This document shows positions 50,266-58,529 of a stretch of DNA of 64,000 nt, one piece after another (position 1 is the first letter of the stretch; the number at the start of each line of letters is the position of its first letter). The position numbers were made by a program, and so were the translations under genes. Source of the DNA: Frankiales bacterium (GTDB lineage: Bacteria; Actinomycetota; Actinomycetes; Mycobacteriales; SCTD01); assembly GCA_025465465.1 (NCBI GenBank), contig JAODND010000089.1, forward strand, positions 1-64,000, read 5' to 3'. The notes beneath the pieces were generated by a model. That model worked only from the letters and a program-made list of their open reading frames with translations. It did no database searches and was not told where the DNA came from.

Positions 50266-50982
50266 ATGACCAGTGAGCTGCGACGGTCCGTCGACCTCAT
50301 CCGCGCCTTCCGTCACGAACAGACCGAGCCTGGCCGCTTCTATCGGCACCTGGCCTCGGACTCGGTCCGCCAGGTCCAGCGCTGGCGCTCGCTCGATGGC
50401 GCCACCGTGCTCGACGTCGGTGGCGGTCCAGGGTTCTTCGCGGATGCGTTCCGAGCGGCCGGCGCGACCTACCTGGCCATCGACGCCGATGCCGGCGAGC
50501 TCGCTGCAGAACCCGGCCCCGGAACAGTCGTCGGCAGCGCGCTGGCACTTCCGATCCGCGATGCCAGCATCGATGTCTGCTACTCGTCCAACGTCCTCGA
50601 GCACGTGTCCGACCCGAACCGGATGGGGGCGGAGATGATCCGCGTGACCCGCCCGGGGGGCCTGGTCCACCTCTCGTTCACCGTCTGGTGGGGACCGTGG
50701 GGAGGGCACGAGACGTCGCCCTGGCACCTCCTTCTCGGGGGGCAGCGAGCGGCACTGCGCTACGAGCGCACCCACGGTCACCCCCCGAAGAACGTCTATG
50801 GCACGAGCCTGTTCGCCGTGAGAGTGGGGGAGGCGCTCGCGTGGGCGCGTGGCGTTGACGGGGCTCGTCTCATCGCGGCACAGCCGCGCTACCTGCCGCC
50901 GTGGTCGCGTCACCTGCTGCGCGTTCCCGGGCTGCGCGAGGTTGCGACCTGGAACCTGCAACTGGTCCTCGAGTGCGCCTAA
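50266..50982 (+). CDS. Class I SAM-dependent methyltransferase
   Basis: A 238-residue methyltransferase with motif I VLDVGGGPGFF (about 47-57), an acidic residue after beta-2 (AIDADAGEL), motif IV NVLEHVSDPNRMGAE and motif V RPGGLVHLS. Similar in place and size to Rv0224c. Likely methylates a small lipid or sugar precursor of the envelope. The AftD-like gene starts 10 bp before its end. Confidence 0.88.
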   Translation: MTSELRRSVDLIRAFRHEQTEPGRFYRHLASDSVRQVQRWRSLDGATVLDVGGGPGFFADAFRAAGATYLAIDADAGELAAEPGPGTVVGSALALPIRDASIDVCYSSNVLEHVSDPNRMGAEMIRVTRPGGLVHLSFTVWWGPWGGHETSPWHLLLGGQRAALRYERTHGHPPKNVYGTSLFAVRVGEALAWARGVDGARLIAAQPRYLPPWSRHLLRVPGLREVATWNLQLVLECA

Positions 50983-53900
50983 CGGGTCGGCGGTTCGCCG
51001 TCCCGGGCGCCGTCGTCATGGCCTTCACGGCCCTTGCGCTCAGCCAGCAGCCCGGCAAGCTGGTGCACGACACCAAGCTCGACCTGGCCGTCGACCCGGC
51101 CCGCTTCCTGGGACGGGCCCTGCACCTGTGGGATCCACTCAGCGGCGCCGGGCAGCTGCAGAACCAGGCGTACGGCTACCTGTTTCCCATGGGCCCGTTC
51201 TTCCTGCTGGGCAACGCCATCGGCTTGCCAGGGTGGGTTGTCCAGCGGCTGTGGCTGGCGCTGGTCCTGTCGCTGGCGGCCCTCGGAGTGCGACGTCTCA
51301 TCCTGACGTTGCACGTCGCGGGACCGCTGGCCGCCACCGTTGGTGGGCTCGCGTATGCGCTGTCGCCACGGACCGTCGGCGCTGTGGGTGCGCTGTCGTC
51401 CGAGGTCCTGCCGCTGGCGGTACTGCCGTGGGTGCTCCTGCCACTGATCCACGGGTCACGCGCCGGGTCGCCCCGTCGGGCGGCAGCGCGCAGCGCCCTC
51501 GCCCTGATGGGTGCCGGTGCGGTGAACGCCGCAGCCACCCTCGCCATCCTTCCGGTGCCGGTGCTGCTGCTGCTGTCGTGGCGCCGTCAGGAACGCGGCC
51601 GTGCCCTCGCCCGCTGGTGGATCGTCGGCGTGGGGCTCGTGTCGCTGTGGTGGCTGGTGCCGCTCCTCCTGCTCGGCCGCTACTCACCGCCGTTCGCCGC
51701 CTACACGGAGTCTGCGTCGGCGACGACACAGTTCACCTCGCTTGAGGAAGTGCTGCGCGGCACCTCCGACTGGCTCGGTCACCTCGTTGTCGCAGGCCAC
51801 TCGTGGTGGCCGGCCGCGGCCTGGCTCGAGACGTCGCCCTGGGCGGTTCTGTGCACGGTGGGGGTCGCGGTTGCCGGCCTGTTCGGCCTCGCGCGGGGGG
51901 ATCTGCCCCAGCGTCGAGTCTGGGTCGGGTGTGCGCTGCTCGGGATCGTCCTCTCCAGCAGCGGCTTCGGCGAGCATCTCCCGACACCGTTTGTGCCGCC
52001 CTTGGCGGGGACTGCGCAAGCCCTCCTCGACGGCCCGTTGGCGGCTTTCCGCAACGTCCACAAGTTTGATCCGGTCCTGCGCCTTCCGCTCGCTGTCGGG
52101 GTCGCGCATCTGCTGGGCACGATCAGGATGCGGATGCCCCGCCGTGCCGTCGCGCTGCTCGTCGCGGGGCTCGTCGCGGGTATCGCCTCGCCGGCCTTCG
52201 CCGGCGGCCTCGCGCCCGACGGGGGATTCACCCAGCTGCCCGCCTGGTGGCAGCAGACGTCAAGCTGGCTGGACCGGCAGCCGCCAGGTCGCGCGTTGCT
52301 TGTCCCCGCGGCCGCCTTCGGCGAGTACACCTGGGGCCGTCCCCTGGACGACGAGCCGCTGAAGCTGCTGTCGTCGGCTCCGTGGACCGGTCGTGACGTG
52401 GTCCCGCTCGGCGCTGTCGGCTGGACGCGCATCCTTGACGCGATCACTCTCAGACTCGACAGCGGACGCGGGTCAGCCGGCTTCGCGCCGCTGCTCGCAC
52501 GCAGCGGAATCACGCACCTCGTCGTACGCAACGACCTCGACCAGGCGCGGACCGGAGCGCTGAGGCCGGTGGTCGCCCACCAGGCGATCAACGACAGCCC
52601 AGGACTGACACGCGTCGCCGCGTTCGGTCCGATGCAGGTCGCGCCAGCCGACGACGCCGGGCTGTCCGTGCCGTACCCGGCTGTCGAGATCTACGCGGTG
52701 CAGGGCAGCCACGGGCTGGTCGACACCTACGACGCCGCGAGCGCCCTTCGGGTCAGCGGCGGTCCCGAGTCGGTGCTCCAGCTCAGCGACCGTCAGCTGC
52801 TTGCCGGACGGGCAACGGTGCTGGCGGGGGACGACGGGGCACTGCGCGGCCTCGCTCGCGCGATCACCGATGGCCACCGGCGACGGGAGGTTGACCCCAC
52901 GCAGGTGCGCGGGGGCTGGTCCGCCACCCTGACTCCGGACGATCCGCTGCGACTGAACCGCCCGGCGCGCGACATCACCGACCGCGACGCCGCGCAGCAC
53001 CTGACATCGGCCCGGCTGCTGGGAGCGTCGTCCGTCCGGGCTTCTTCCTCTGCCAGCGACCCCCAGGCCCCCCTTGACCGAGGTCCGGAGCACGCGCCCT
53101 ATGCCGGCGTCGACAACAACCCGGCGACCTCCTGGATCTCGGGCACCCCCGCCGTCGGTCAGTGGTTGGAGCTGCGTCTGGACCGTCCCGTTGACGTGCG
53201 CAAGGTCCGGCTCGTGGTCGTGGACGACCCGATGCTCGGAGCAGCCGTGACGCGCGTCCGCATCTCGACCGACCGCGGGACCGTCGATCGGCACGTGCCG
53301 CCCGGCGGCGTGACGCGCGACTTCGATGTCCCGGCTGGCCTCACACGACGGGTGCGGGTCACCGCTGTCGGGACCGGCGACGGCAGCCGCGGCAGCGTCT
53401 TCGGGGTACGCGACCTGACTGTCGCCGGCGTCAACGTGACCCGTGTCATCGTCACGCCTCCCGACGGCAGCGGCGGGACGACGGAGGTTGTCGCGCTCGA
53501 CCGCGCCGACGGCGGCACCGGCGCGTGCGTGCGCCTCGCCGATGCGTCGGCCCTCACCGCAGCTGCGCGCGACGAGGTGCGGTGCGGTCCGGGCCTCGCT
53601 CGCGGCCAGGAGGAGTCCCAGCTGGTTCGGCAGGTGACGACGTCGGGCGGTACGTACGGGCTGTCGCTGCGGGTGCGGCCTCGCCAGGGTTCGGCCTTGG
53701 ACGCGCTGCTGCAGCGGACCTCTACCAGTCCCACGCGGGCCACGGCGTCCTCGAATTGGCTGGGGGTCCCACGCACGGGGGCGTCCGCGGCGTTCGATGG
53801 GCGTCTGGACACCGCCTGGCGCGCCAATCCGGCGGATCCGCAACCGAGTCTGACTCTGACGTGGCGCGGCCTGCGCGTCATCGACCGCCTGCGGCTGGTC

Positions 53901-54992
53901 GAGGACGGCAGGGCTCCGGCGTCCGTGCCGACGCAACTCGTCATCGTGTCTCCCGCGGGAACGAGGCGTGCCCGGGTCCTGCCGGACGGGACTGTGCGGT
54001 TCGCTCCGCTGCGCACCGACCGGCTGACGCTCGAGGTCGTCAGCAGCCAGCGTGCCCAGACCACGGAGGCGGTCTTCGGCTCGACCTCGGTCCTGCCCGT
54101 CGGGATCGCCGAGGTAGACGTGCCCGCGCTGCGCGACCTCGAACGCCCTGACCCGGAGGACCAGCCCATCATCCTGCGGTGCGGTGCCGGGCCTCAGCTG
54201 GTGATCGACGGCCGGACAATGCAGACGACGGTGCGGCTCGCCCGCGGCGACCTGCTCGACCTGCGTGACGTGCCGGCCCTGCCCTGCGTCCCGAACGGTC
54301 TCGTCGCTGTCTCGTCCGGGACCCACCTGATCGAGGGGGTGGACACCGCAGCGGTCGAGGTGGAGGGCCTGACCCTGACGGCGACGCCACGGCCGGCAGC
54401 GGTACCGCGCGCCGTGCTCGCCTCGGATTTCGCGAGTCCGGTCGCTCGGACGGTCCGACTCGGTCCTGGGACGGTCACGCTCCTGAACATCCACGAGAGC
54501 GCGAACGACGGCTGGACTGCGACGTTGCACGGCAACCGGCTGGCCGCCGTCCGGATCGACGGATGGCAACAGGGGTGGCTGGTCCCGGCCGGGGCATCGG
54601 GCACCGTCACCCTGCACTACAGCCCTGACACGGCCTTTCGGAGAGGCCTGCTTGCGGGTCTGATTGCCATCGTCTTGGTCGGCGCTGCTGCCATCATGAC
54701 CACCGGCCGCGCCAGCCACGCGCCCATCGAGCTGGCGCGACCCGGTGGCCTGGCGCTGTCACCAGTGCTCGCGGCAAGTCTGGTCGCCGGCGCTGTCGGC
54801 GCGGTCATCGGACTGCTGGCTTGGCTCGTCCGGCGGCGAACGCCGTGGTGGGTCGTGCCGCTGCCTTTCGCTGCGTCAGGGACCGTCTTGGCGCTCATCA
54901 GCGGTGCAGGCACCTCAGGTGCGGCGACAGGCCCGCTGCTTCAGGCGGCCACCGTTGCCACGGTTGCCCTGCTTTGTCGCAGCCCCGAGTAA
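50973..54992 (+). CDS. aftD: Alpha-(1->3)-arabinofuranosyltransferase AftD-like (DUF3367)
   Basis: A 1339-residue GT-C membrane enzyme. The N-terminal TM domain holds the acidic loop HDTKLDLAVDP that carries the catalytic aspartates of AftD, followed by about ten further TM segments to about residue 420. A large extracellular part with two discoidin-like (F5/8 C) carbohydrate-binding segments follows (YAGVDNNPATSWISGTPAVG and AAFDGRLDTAWRANPA), with two closing TM segments near 1235-1300. Mycobacterial AftD is about 1400 residues. Expected to add branching arabinofuranose to arabinan from decaprenyl-phosphoarabinose. GTG 50973 overlaps the methyltransferase; ATG 51018 is an alternative. Confidence 0.85.
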   Translation: MRLTGRRFAVPGAVVMAFTALALSQQPGKLVHDTKLDLAVDPARFLGRALHLWDPLSGAGQLQNQAYGYLFPMGPFFLLGNAIGLPGWVVQRLWLALVLSLAALGVRRLILTLHVAGPLAATVGGLAYALSPRTVGAVGALSSEVLPLAVLPWVLLPLIHGSRAGSPRRAAARSALALMGAGAVNAAATLAILPVPVLLLLSWRRQERGRALARWWIVGVGLVSLWWLVPLLLLGRYSPPFAAYTESASATTQFTSLEEVLRGTSDWLGHLVVAGHSWWPAAAWLETSPWAVLCTVGVAVAGLFGLARGDLPQRRVWVGCALLGIVLSSSGFGEHLPTPFVPPLAGTAQALLDGPLAAFRNVHKFDPVLRLPLAVGVAHLLGTIRMRMPRRAVALLVAGLVAGIASPAFAGGLAPDGGFTQLPAWWQQTSSWLDRQPPGRALLVPAAAFGEYTWGRPLDDEPLKLLSSAPWTGRDVVPLGAVGWTRILDAITLRLDSGRGSAGFAPLLARSGITHLVVRNDLDQARTGALRPVVAHQAINDSPGLTRVAAFGPMQVAPADDAGLSVPYPAVEIYAVQGSHGLVDTYDAASALRVSGGPESVLQLSDRQLLAGRATVLAGDDGALRGLARAITDGHRRREVDPTQVRGGWSATLTPDDPLRLNRPARDITDRDAAQHLTSARLLGASSVRASSSASDPQAPLDRGPEHAPYAGVDNNPATSWISGTPAVGQWLELRLDRPVDVRKVRLVVVDDPMLGAAVTRVRISTDRGTVDRHVPPGGVTRDFDVPAGLTRRVRVTAVGTGDGSRGSVFGVRDLTVAGVNVTRVIVTPPDGSGGTTEVVALDRADGGTGACVRLADASALTAAARDEVRCGPGLARGQEESQLVRQVTTSGGTYGLSLRVRPRQGSALDALLQRTSTSPTRATASSNWLGVPRTGASAAFDGRLDTAWRANPADPQPSLTLTWRGLRVIDRLRLVEDGRAPASVPTQLVIVSPAGTRRARVLPDGTVRFAPLRTDRLTLEVVSSQRAQTTEAVFGSTSVLPVGIAEVDVPALRDLERPDPEDQPIILRCGAGPQLVIDGRTMQTTVRLARGDLLDLRDVPALPCVPNGLVAVSSGTHLIEGVDTAAVEVEGLTLTATPRPAAVPRAVLASDFASPVARTVRLGPGTVTLLNIHESANDGWTATLHGNRLAAVRIDGWQQGWLVPAGASGTVTLHYSPDTAFRRGLLAGLIAIVLVGAAAIMTTGRASHAPIELARPGGLALSPVLAASLVAGAVGAVIGLLAWLVRRRTPWWVVPLPFAASGTVLALISGAGTSGAATGPLLQAATVATVALLCRSPE

Positions 54993-55073
54993 CTAATCTT
55001 GCCGTAACCGCACATTGGATCCTGGATTCTGTATACGGTTCTGCGACACGTCCTCAACCGCAGGGAGTCGCAG
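54993..55073 (+). promoter_or_regulatory. Possible promoter of the DUF3068 gene
   Basis: TTGGAT near 55014 and TATACG near 55032 are spaced like -35 and -10 boxes, and GGGAG lies 6 nt before ATG 55074. The gap is otherwise featureless. Confidence 0.35.
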
Positions 55074-56096
55074 ATGCGTCGAACCGCCTACCGCGCCCTC
55101 GTCGGCCTCGCGGCCTTCCTCATCGTCCTGGCCGTGGCTTCACGGCTGATTCTGCTGCCCCGCGTGGAACGCGCTCCGATCGACGAGTACGCCACGACCG
55201 TCGCTGTGGCACAGAACGCCCAGTACTTCGACGCGGCGTCCGGCACCGTCAAGACACAGGCCACGCTGACGGCGACCCGCACGATCCGGGGCGACGTGAA
55301 GGCGTCCTCCGGCGACGTTGCGGTCTGGGACAGCTTCCTGCGCATCGAGAACCCCGACGAGGCGACCCCGCTGGTCAGCGCAACCACCGATCGGGTCGCG
55401 TTCGATCGGAAGACTTCTCGCGCGGTGAACGGCTACGGCGAAGCCGTCGACAGCAAGCCTGTCCGGCACAGCGGAATCGAGTACAGGTTCCCCTTCGACG
55501 TGAGCAAGACCAAGACCTACGACTACTACGACACTGTCGTGGAGCAGGCCTACCCGATGACATACAAGGCCACCGAGAAGGTCAAGGGCCTGGTGACCTA
55601 CAGGTTCGAACAGCAGGTGCCGGCCACGAAGACGGGCACGCTGCCGGTGCCAGGCGTCTTCGTCGGCAACCAGACACACCCGCTCGACCTGTTCACACTG
55701 GACCGGTACTACGCCGACGTCCGCACGGTCTGGGTGGAACCTCGCACCGGAGCCATCGTGCTCGGCCAAGAGCGCGAGCAGCAGACGCTGCGGCAGGCGG
55801 GCAGCTCCAAGGACGTCTTCACCCTGTTCGACGCGACCTTCCGCTACAACGACAAGACGATCGCGAACCGGGTCGCCTACGCCAAGGACGCCAGGCGCAC
55901 TCTCGCGCTGGCGGGATCGCTCGGGCCGATCGTCGAGCTCATCCTGGGTGCGCTGGCACTCGCGCTCGGCATGGTGCTGGGCAGGCGCACCGGCAGCGCC
56001 GCCCCGATCGTGCTCCCTGACAGCGGACCGCTGAGGAGTGCCCCGCGGCCCCGGCCGACGGCCGATCCGGTCACCGACCACGAGCCCACCCGCTGA
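55074..56096 (+). CDS. DUF3068 (PorA-family) membrane-anchored protein
   Basis: A 340-residue protein with an N-terminal TM (LVGLAAFLIVLAVASRLILL), a long extracellular beta-rich region (SGIEYRFPFDVSKTKTYDYYD is characteristic of DUF3068) and a C-terminal TM (IVELILGALALALGMVLG) with a proline-rich tail. Rv0227c has this layout. Function unknown; the family is sometimes named PorA-like. Location after aftD supports a role at the envelope. Confidence 0.85.
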   Translation: MRRTAYRALVGLAAFLIVLAVASRLILLPRVERAPIDEYATTVAVAQNAQYFDAASGTVKTQATLTATRTIRGDVKASSGDVAVWDSFLRIENPDEATPLVSATTDRVAFDRKTSRAVNGYGEAVDSKPVRHSGIEYRFPFDVSKTKTYDYYDTVVEQAYPMTYKATEKVKGLVTYRFEQQVPATKTGTLPVPGVFVGNQTHPLDLFTLDRYYADVRTVWVEPRTGAIVLGQEREQQTLRQAGSSKDVFTLFDATFRYNDKTIANRVAYAKDARRTLALAGSLGPIVELILGALALALGMVLGRRTGSAAPIVLPDSGPLRSAPRPRPTADPVTDHEPTR

Positions 56097-56146
56097 CCGC
56101 CGCCGCGCCGTGCGCCCGCCCACCGACTCGACGACAGGTGCTTGCG

Positions 56147-56983
56147 ATGCTCCCTGAACAGCGCTGCCGTCGCACCGTCGTCATCCCGATGCACCGCGAG
56201 GCCAGCCGCATCGCCCGATGTGTCGAGGAGCTCGCGGCGTGCGCTCTGTCGGACCCGGACGTCCAGCTGATCTTCGTGGACGACGGCAGTGACGACGCGA
56301 CCGTTGCCGTGCTCCACGAGGCCCTCAGGCGATCGACACTCCAGGCCGAGGTGGTGCTGCTCGGCCGGAACTGCGGCAAGGGAGAAGCGGTGCGCCAGGG
56401 AGTGCTGCGCGCTCGCGGCGATGCCGTCTGCTTCACCGACGCCGACCTGTCCGCACCGACCGATGAGATCGTGCGATGCCTCGACGAGATCGACCTCGGC
56501 GCGGACGTGGTCGTGGCGTCCCGCGGCCACGAGGCTTCGCTGATCACTACCCACCAGCCACAGCCTCGCGAGCGGGCGGGCAAAGCGTTCAACCGGGCAG
56601 TACGGGCGCTGGGCCTGCTCGACCTGCCGGACACCCAGTGCGGGCTCAAGGCGTTCCGGCGGGACATCGCCCTCGAGCTGTTCTGCGATCTGCAGACGCG
56701 TCGCTTCGCCTTCGACGTCGAGATCCTGCTCCGAGCCCGACTGCTCAGCTGCGACGTGCGGGTGGTCCCTGTTCAGTGGGGTCACGTCGGCGACAGCCGC
56801 GTCGCACCCCTGCGCGACGGCTACCAGATGCTGCGTGACGTCGCCCGACTGCGCTGGAGACTGCGCTCCCTGCCCACACATCCCCGCACCATCGTCCTGC
56901 CGGAAGCACGCACCGGGCAGCACGACCGACTCGAACGACCCCGCCCCCGCGCCGCACTGGCTGCTCCCTCCGTGGACGCCTAG
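56147..56983 (+). CDS. Glycosyltransferase family 2
   Basis: A 278-residue GT-A enzyme. It has VVIPMHREASRI near the N terminus, the FVDDGSDDAT loop, and TDADLSAP as the DXD-type metal site; QCGLKAFRRDIA is typical of dolichyl/polyprenyl-phosphate glucosyl- or mannosyltransferases. The C terminus is basic without TM segments. It may make a polyprenyl-phosphate sugar donor for the GT-C enzymes upstream. AGG lies 9 nt before ATG 56147; GTG 56138 is an alternative. Confidence 0.85.
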   Translation: MLPEQRCRRTVVIPMHREASRIARCVEELAACALSDPDVQLIFVDDGSDDATVAVLHEALRRSTLQAEVVLLGRNCGKGEAVRQGVLRARGDAVCFTDADLSAPTDEIVRCLDEIDLGADVVVASRGHEASLITTHQPQPRERAGKAFNRAVRALGLLDLPDTQCGLKAFRRDIALELFCDLQTRRFAFDVEILLRARLLSCDVRVVPVQWGHVGDSRVAPLRDGYQMLRDVARLRWRLRSLPTHPRTIVLPEARTGQHDRLERPRPRAALAAPSVDA

Positions 56984-57036
56984 TGCTCGTCCCACTCCAC
57001 CTCACGCGCCGTTCCCGGCGAGACCAGGAGATCTCT

Positions 57037-58437
57037 GTGCATCCCTCGATCCTGCGCCGGCGGGCCGTCGTGCTCGCCGTCCTGCCGGCGCTCGCGCTCA
57101 CTGCCTGCAGCCGCAGCAACGTGAAGGAGGTCGCGCCCCAGGTCTCAGACACCCCGAGCGCAGGCGGGCAAGCGCCGAACGCCGACTTCGGCTCCCTGAA
57201 GTCGGTGTGTGGACCCGGCAGCGGCACGAACGGCACCACGACCGCGCAGGGCCTCACCGCCGACAGCATCCAGGTCGGTGTCATCAGCGACGTCGGCTTC
57301 CCCGGCCAGCCCGGCCTCAACCACGAGCTCAACGACGTGGCCGACGTGTTCTCGAAGTGGTGCAACGACAACGGCGGCATCAACGGCCGCAAGATCAAGA
57401 TCGTCAAGCGGGACGCGGCCGTCCTGAACGTGAAAAAGGTGATGACTCAGGCGTGCGCCGCCGACTTCGTCCTCGCCGGCGGCTTCGCCGTGCAGGACGG
57501 CCAGGTCATCAAGGACCGCCTCAAGTGCCTGCTCCCGGACTTTCCGGGCGCAGCGGTGGACGCGACCGTACGAGGTGCCGACCTGACGTTCCAGACGAAC
57601 CCGTCTGAGTCCAACTCGGCGGTGCTCGGCGTCTACGACTACTTCAAGAAGAAGTACCCCGGATCGCAAAATGCCATGGGCTTCCTCACCGCCAACATCT
57701 CGAACTTCGCCACGATCCACGACCAGAACGCCGAGGCGGTGAAGAAGCTCGGCTACAAGATCGTCTATGACCAGCAGTACAACTCCTCGGGTGAAAGCAG
57801 TTACCTGCCGTTCGCACAGGCCATGAAGAGCAAAGGCGTGAAGGTCCTCGGCTGGATCGGTGGCCTCGAGCAGCTGGCTCCTCTGGAGCAGGCCATGAAG
57901 CAGATCAACTACTACCCCGACGCCATCCTCGGCACGGTCGCCGGCTACGACGACAAGTGGCTCGCGCTCGCCCCGGGTGCGGTCAAGAACACCTATGAGT
58001 CCGGCGGCACCTTGCCGTTCACGTCCGCGTCGCCGGCGATGACGAAGTACCTGGACTTGTTCAAGCGATACGACAGCTCCGTGGACCCCAGGTCGTCGCT
58101 CGGTGTCCTGTCGTTCGGGGCCTGGCTGCTGTTCGCACACAGCGCCTCGGAGTGTGGTGCCAACCTCACCCGAGCGTGCCTTGTCCAGAAGGCACTCGCC
58201 GTCACCAGCTGGGACGCCGGGGGCCTGCATGGTCCCGCCAACCCCGCCAAGAGCACGTCCAGCCCGTGCTACAGCCTCGAGGTGTCGACGGGCGACCATC
58301 TGCAGGCGGTCAGCGACTTCGGCGCCACGAACGGGCCGTTCAACTGCTCACCGGACAACATCGTCCGGCTGTCCGGGAACTACGGGACCCCGGCGACGTT
58401 GGCCAGCGTCGGCAAGAGCCTGTCCGACCTGAAGTAG
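57037..58437 (+). CDS. ABC importer substrate-binding lipoprotein (branched-chain amino acid type)
   Basis: A 466-residue periplasmic-binding-protein family 6 member. It has the lipobox LTAC (Cys24); VGVISDVGFPGQPG starts the first lobe, and DFVLAGGFAVQDGQ and IGGLEQLAPLEQAM are typical hinge and second-lobe parts. Several cysteines outside the lipobox could form disulfides. GTG 57037 is chosen for AGGAGA upstream and a good signal peptide. It supplies ligand to the permease encoded after the 58443 hairpin. Ligand unknown. Confidence 0.87.
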   Translation: MHPSILRRRAVVLAVLPALALTACSRSNVKEVAPQVSDTPSAGGQAPNADFGSLKSVCGPGSGTNGTTTAQGLTADSIQVGVISDVGFPGQPGLNHELNDVADVFSKWCNDNGGINGRKIKIVKRDAAVLNVKKVMTQACAADFVLAGGFAVQDGQVIKDRLKCLLPDFPGAAVDATVRGADLTFQTNPSESNSAVLGVYDYFKKKYPGSQNAMGFLTANISNFATIHDQNAEAVKKLGYKIVYDQQYNSSGESSYLPFAQAMKSKGVKVLGWIGGLEQLAPLEQAMKQINYYPDAILGTVAGYDDKWLALAPGAVKNTYESGGTLPFTSASPAMTKYLDLFKRYDSSVDPRSSLGVLSFGAWLLFAHSASECGANLTRACLVQKALAVTSWDAGGLHGPANPAKSTSSPCYSLEVSTGDHLQAVSDFGATNGPFNCSPDNIVRLSGNYGTPATLASVGKSLSDLK

Positions 58438-58442
58438 CGCCT

Positions 58443-58477
58443 CCGACGGTCGGGTCCTGACCGGACCCGACCGTCGG
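58443..58477 (+). terminator. Perfect 15-bp hairpin between binding-protein and permease genes
   Basis: CCGACGGTCGGGTCC and its exact reverse complement enclose the 5-base loop TGACC, just 5 bp after the binding-protein stop. There is no T tract. It probably acts as a partial terminator or RNA-stabilising structure that makes the binding protein more abundant than the membrane components. Confidence 0.75.
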
Positions 58478-58529
58478 TCGTCGCGCTGTCGTCACCCGAG
58501 AGCCCGACCGCTCCGGAGAGAGGAGCCCC

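Noticed and set aside
52473..54719. 748-residue minus open frame
   Set aside because: Antisense shadow of aftD with abnormal amino-acid composition.
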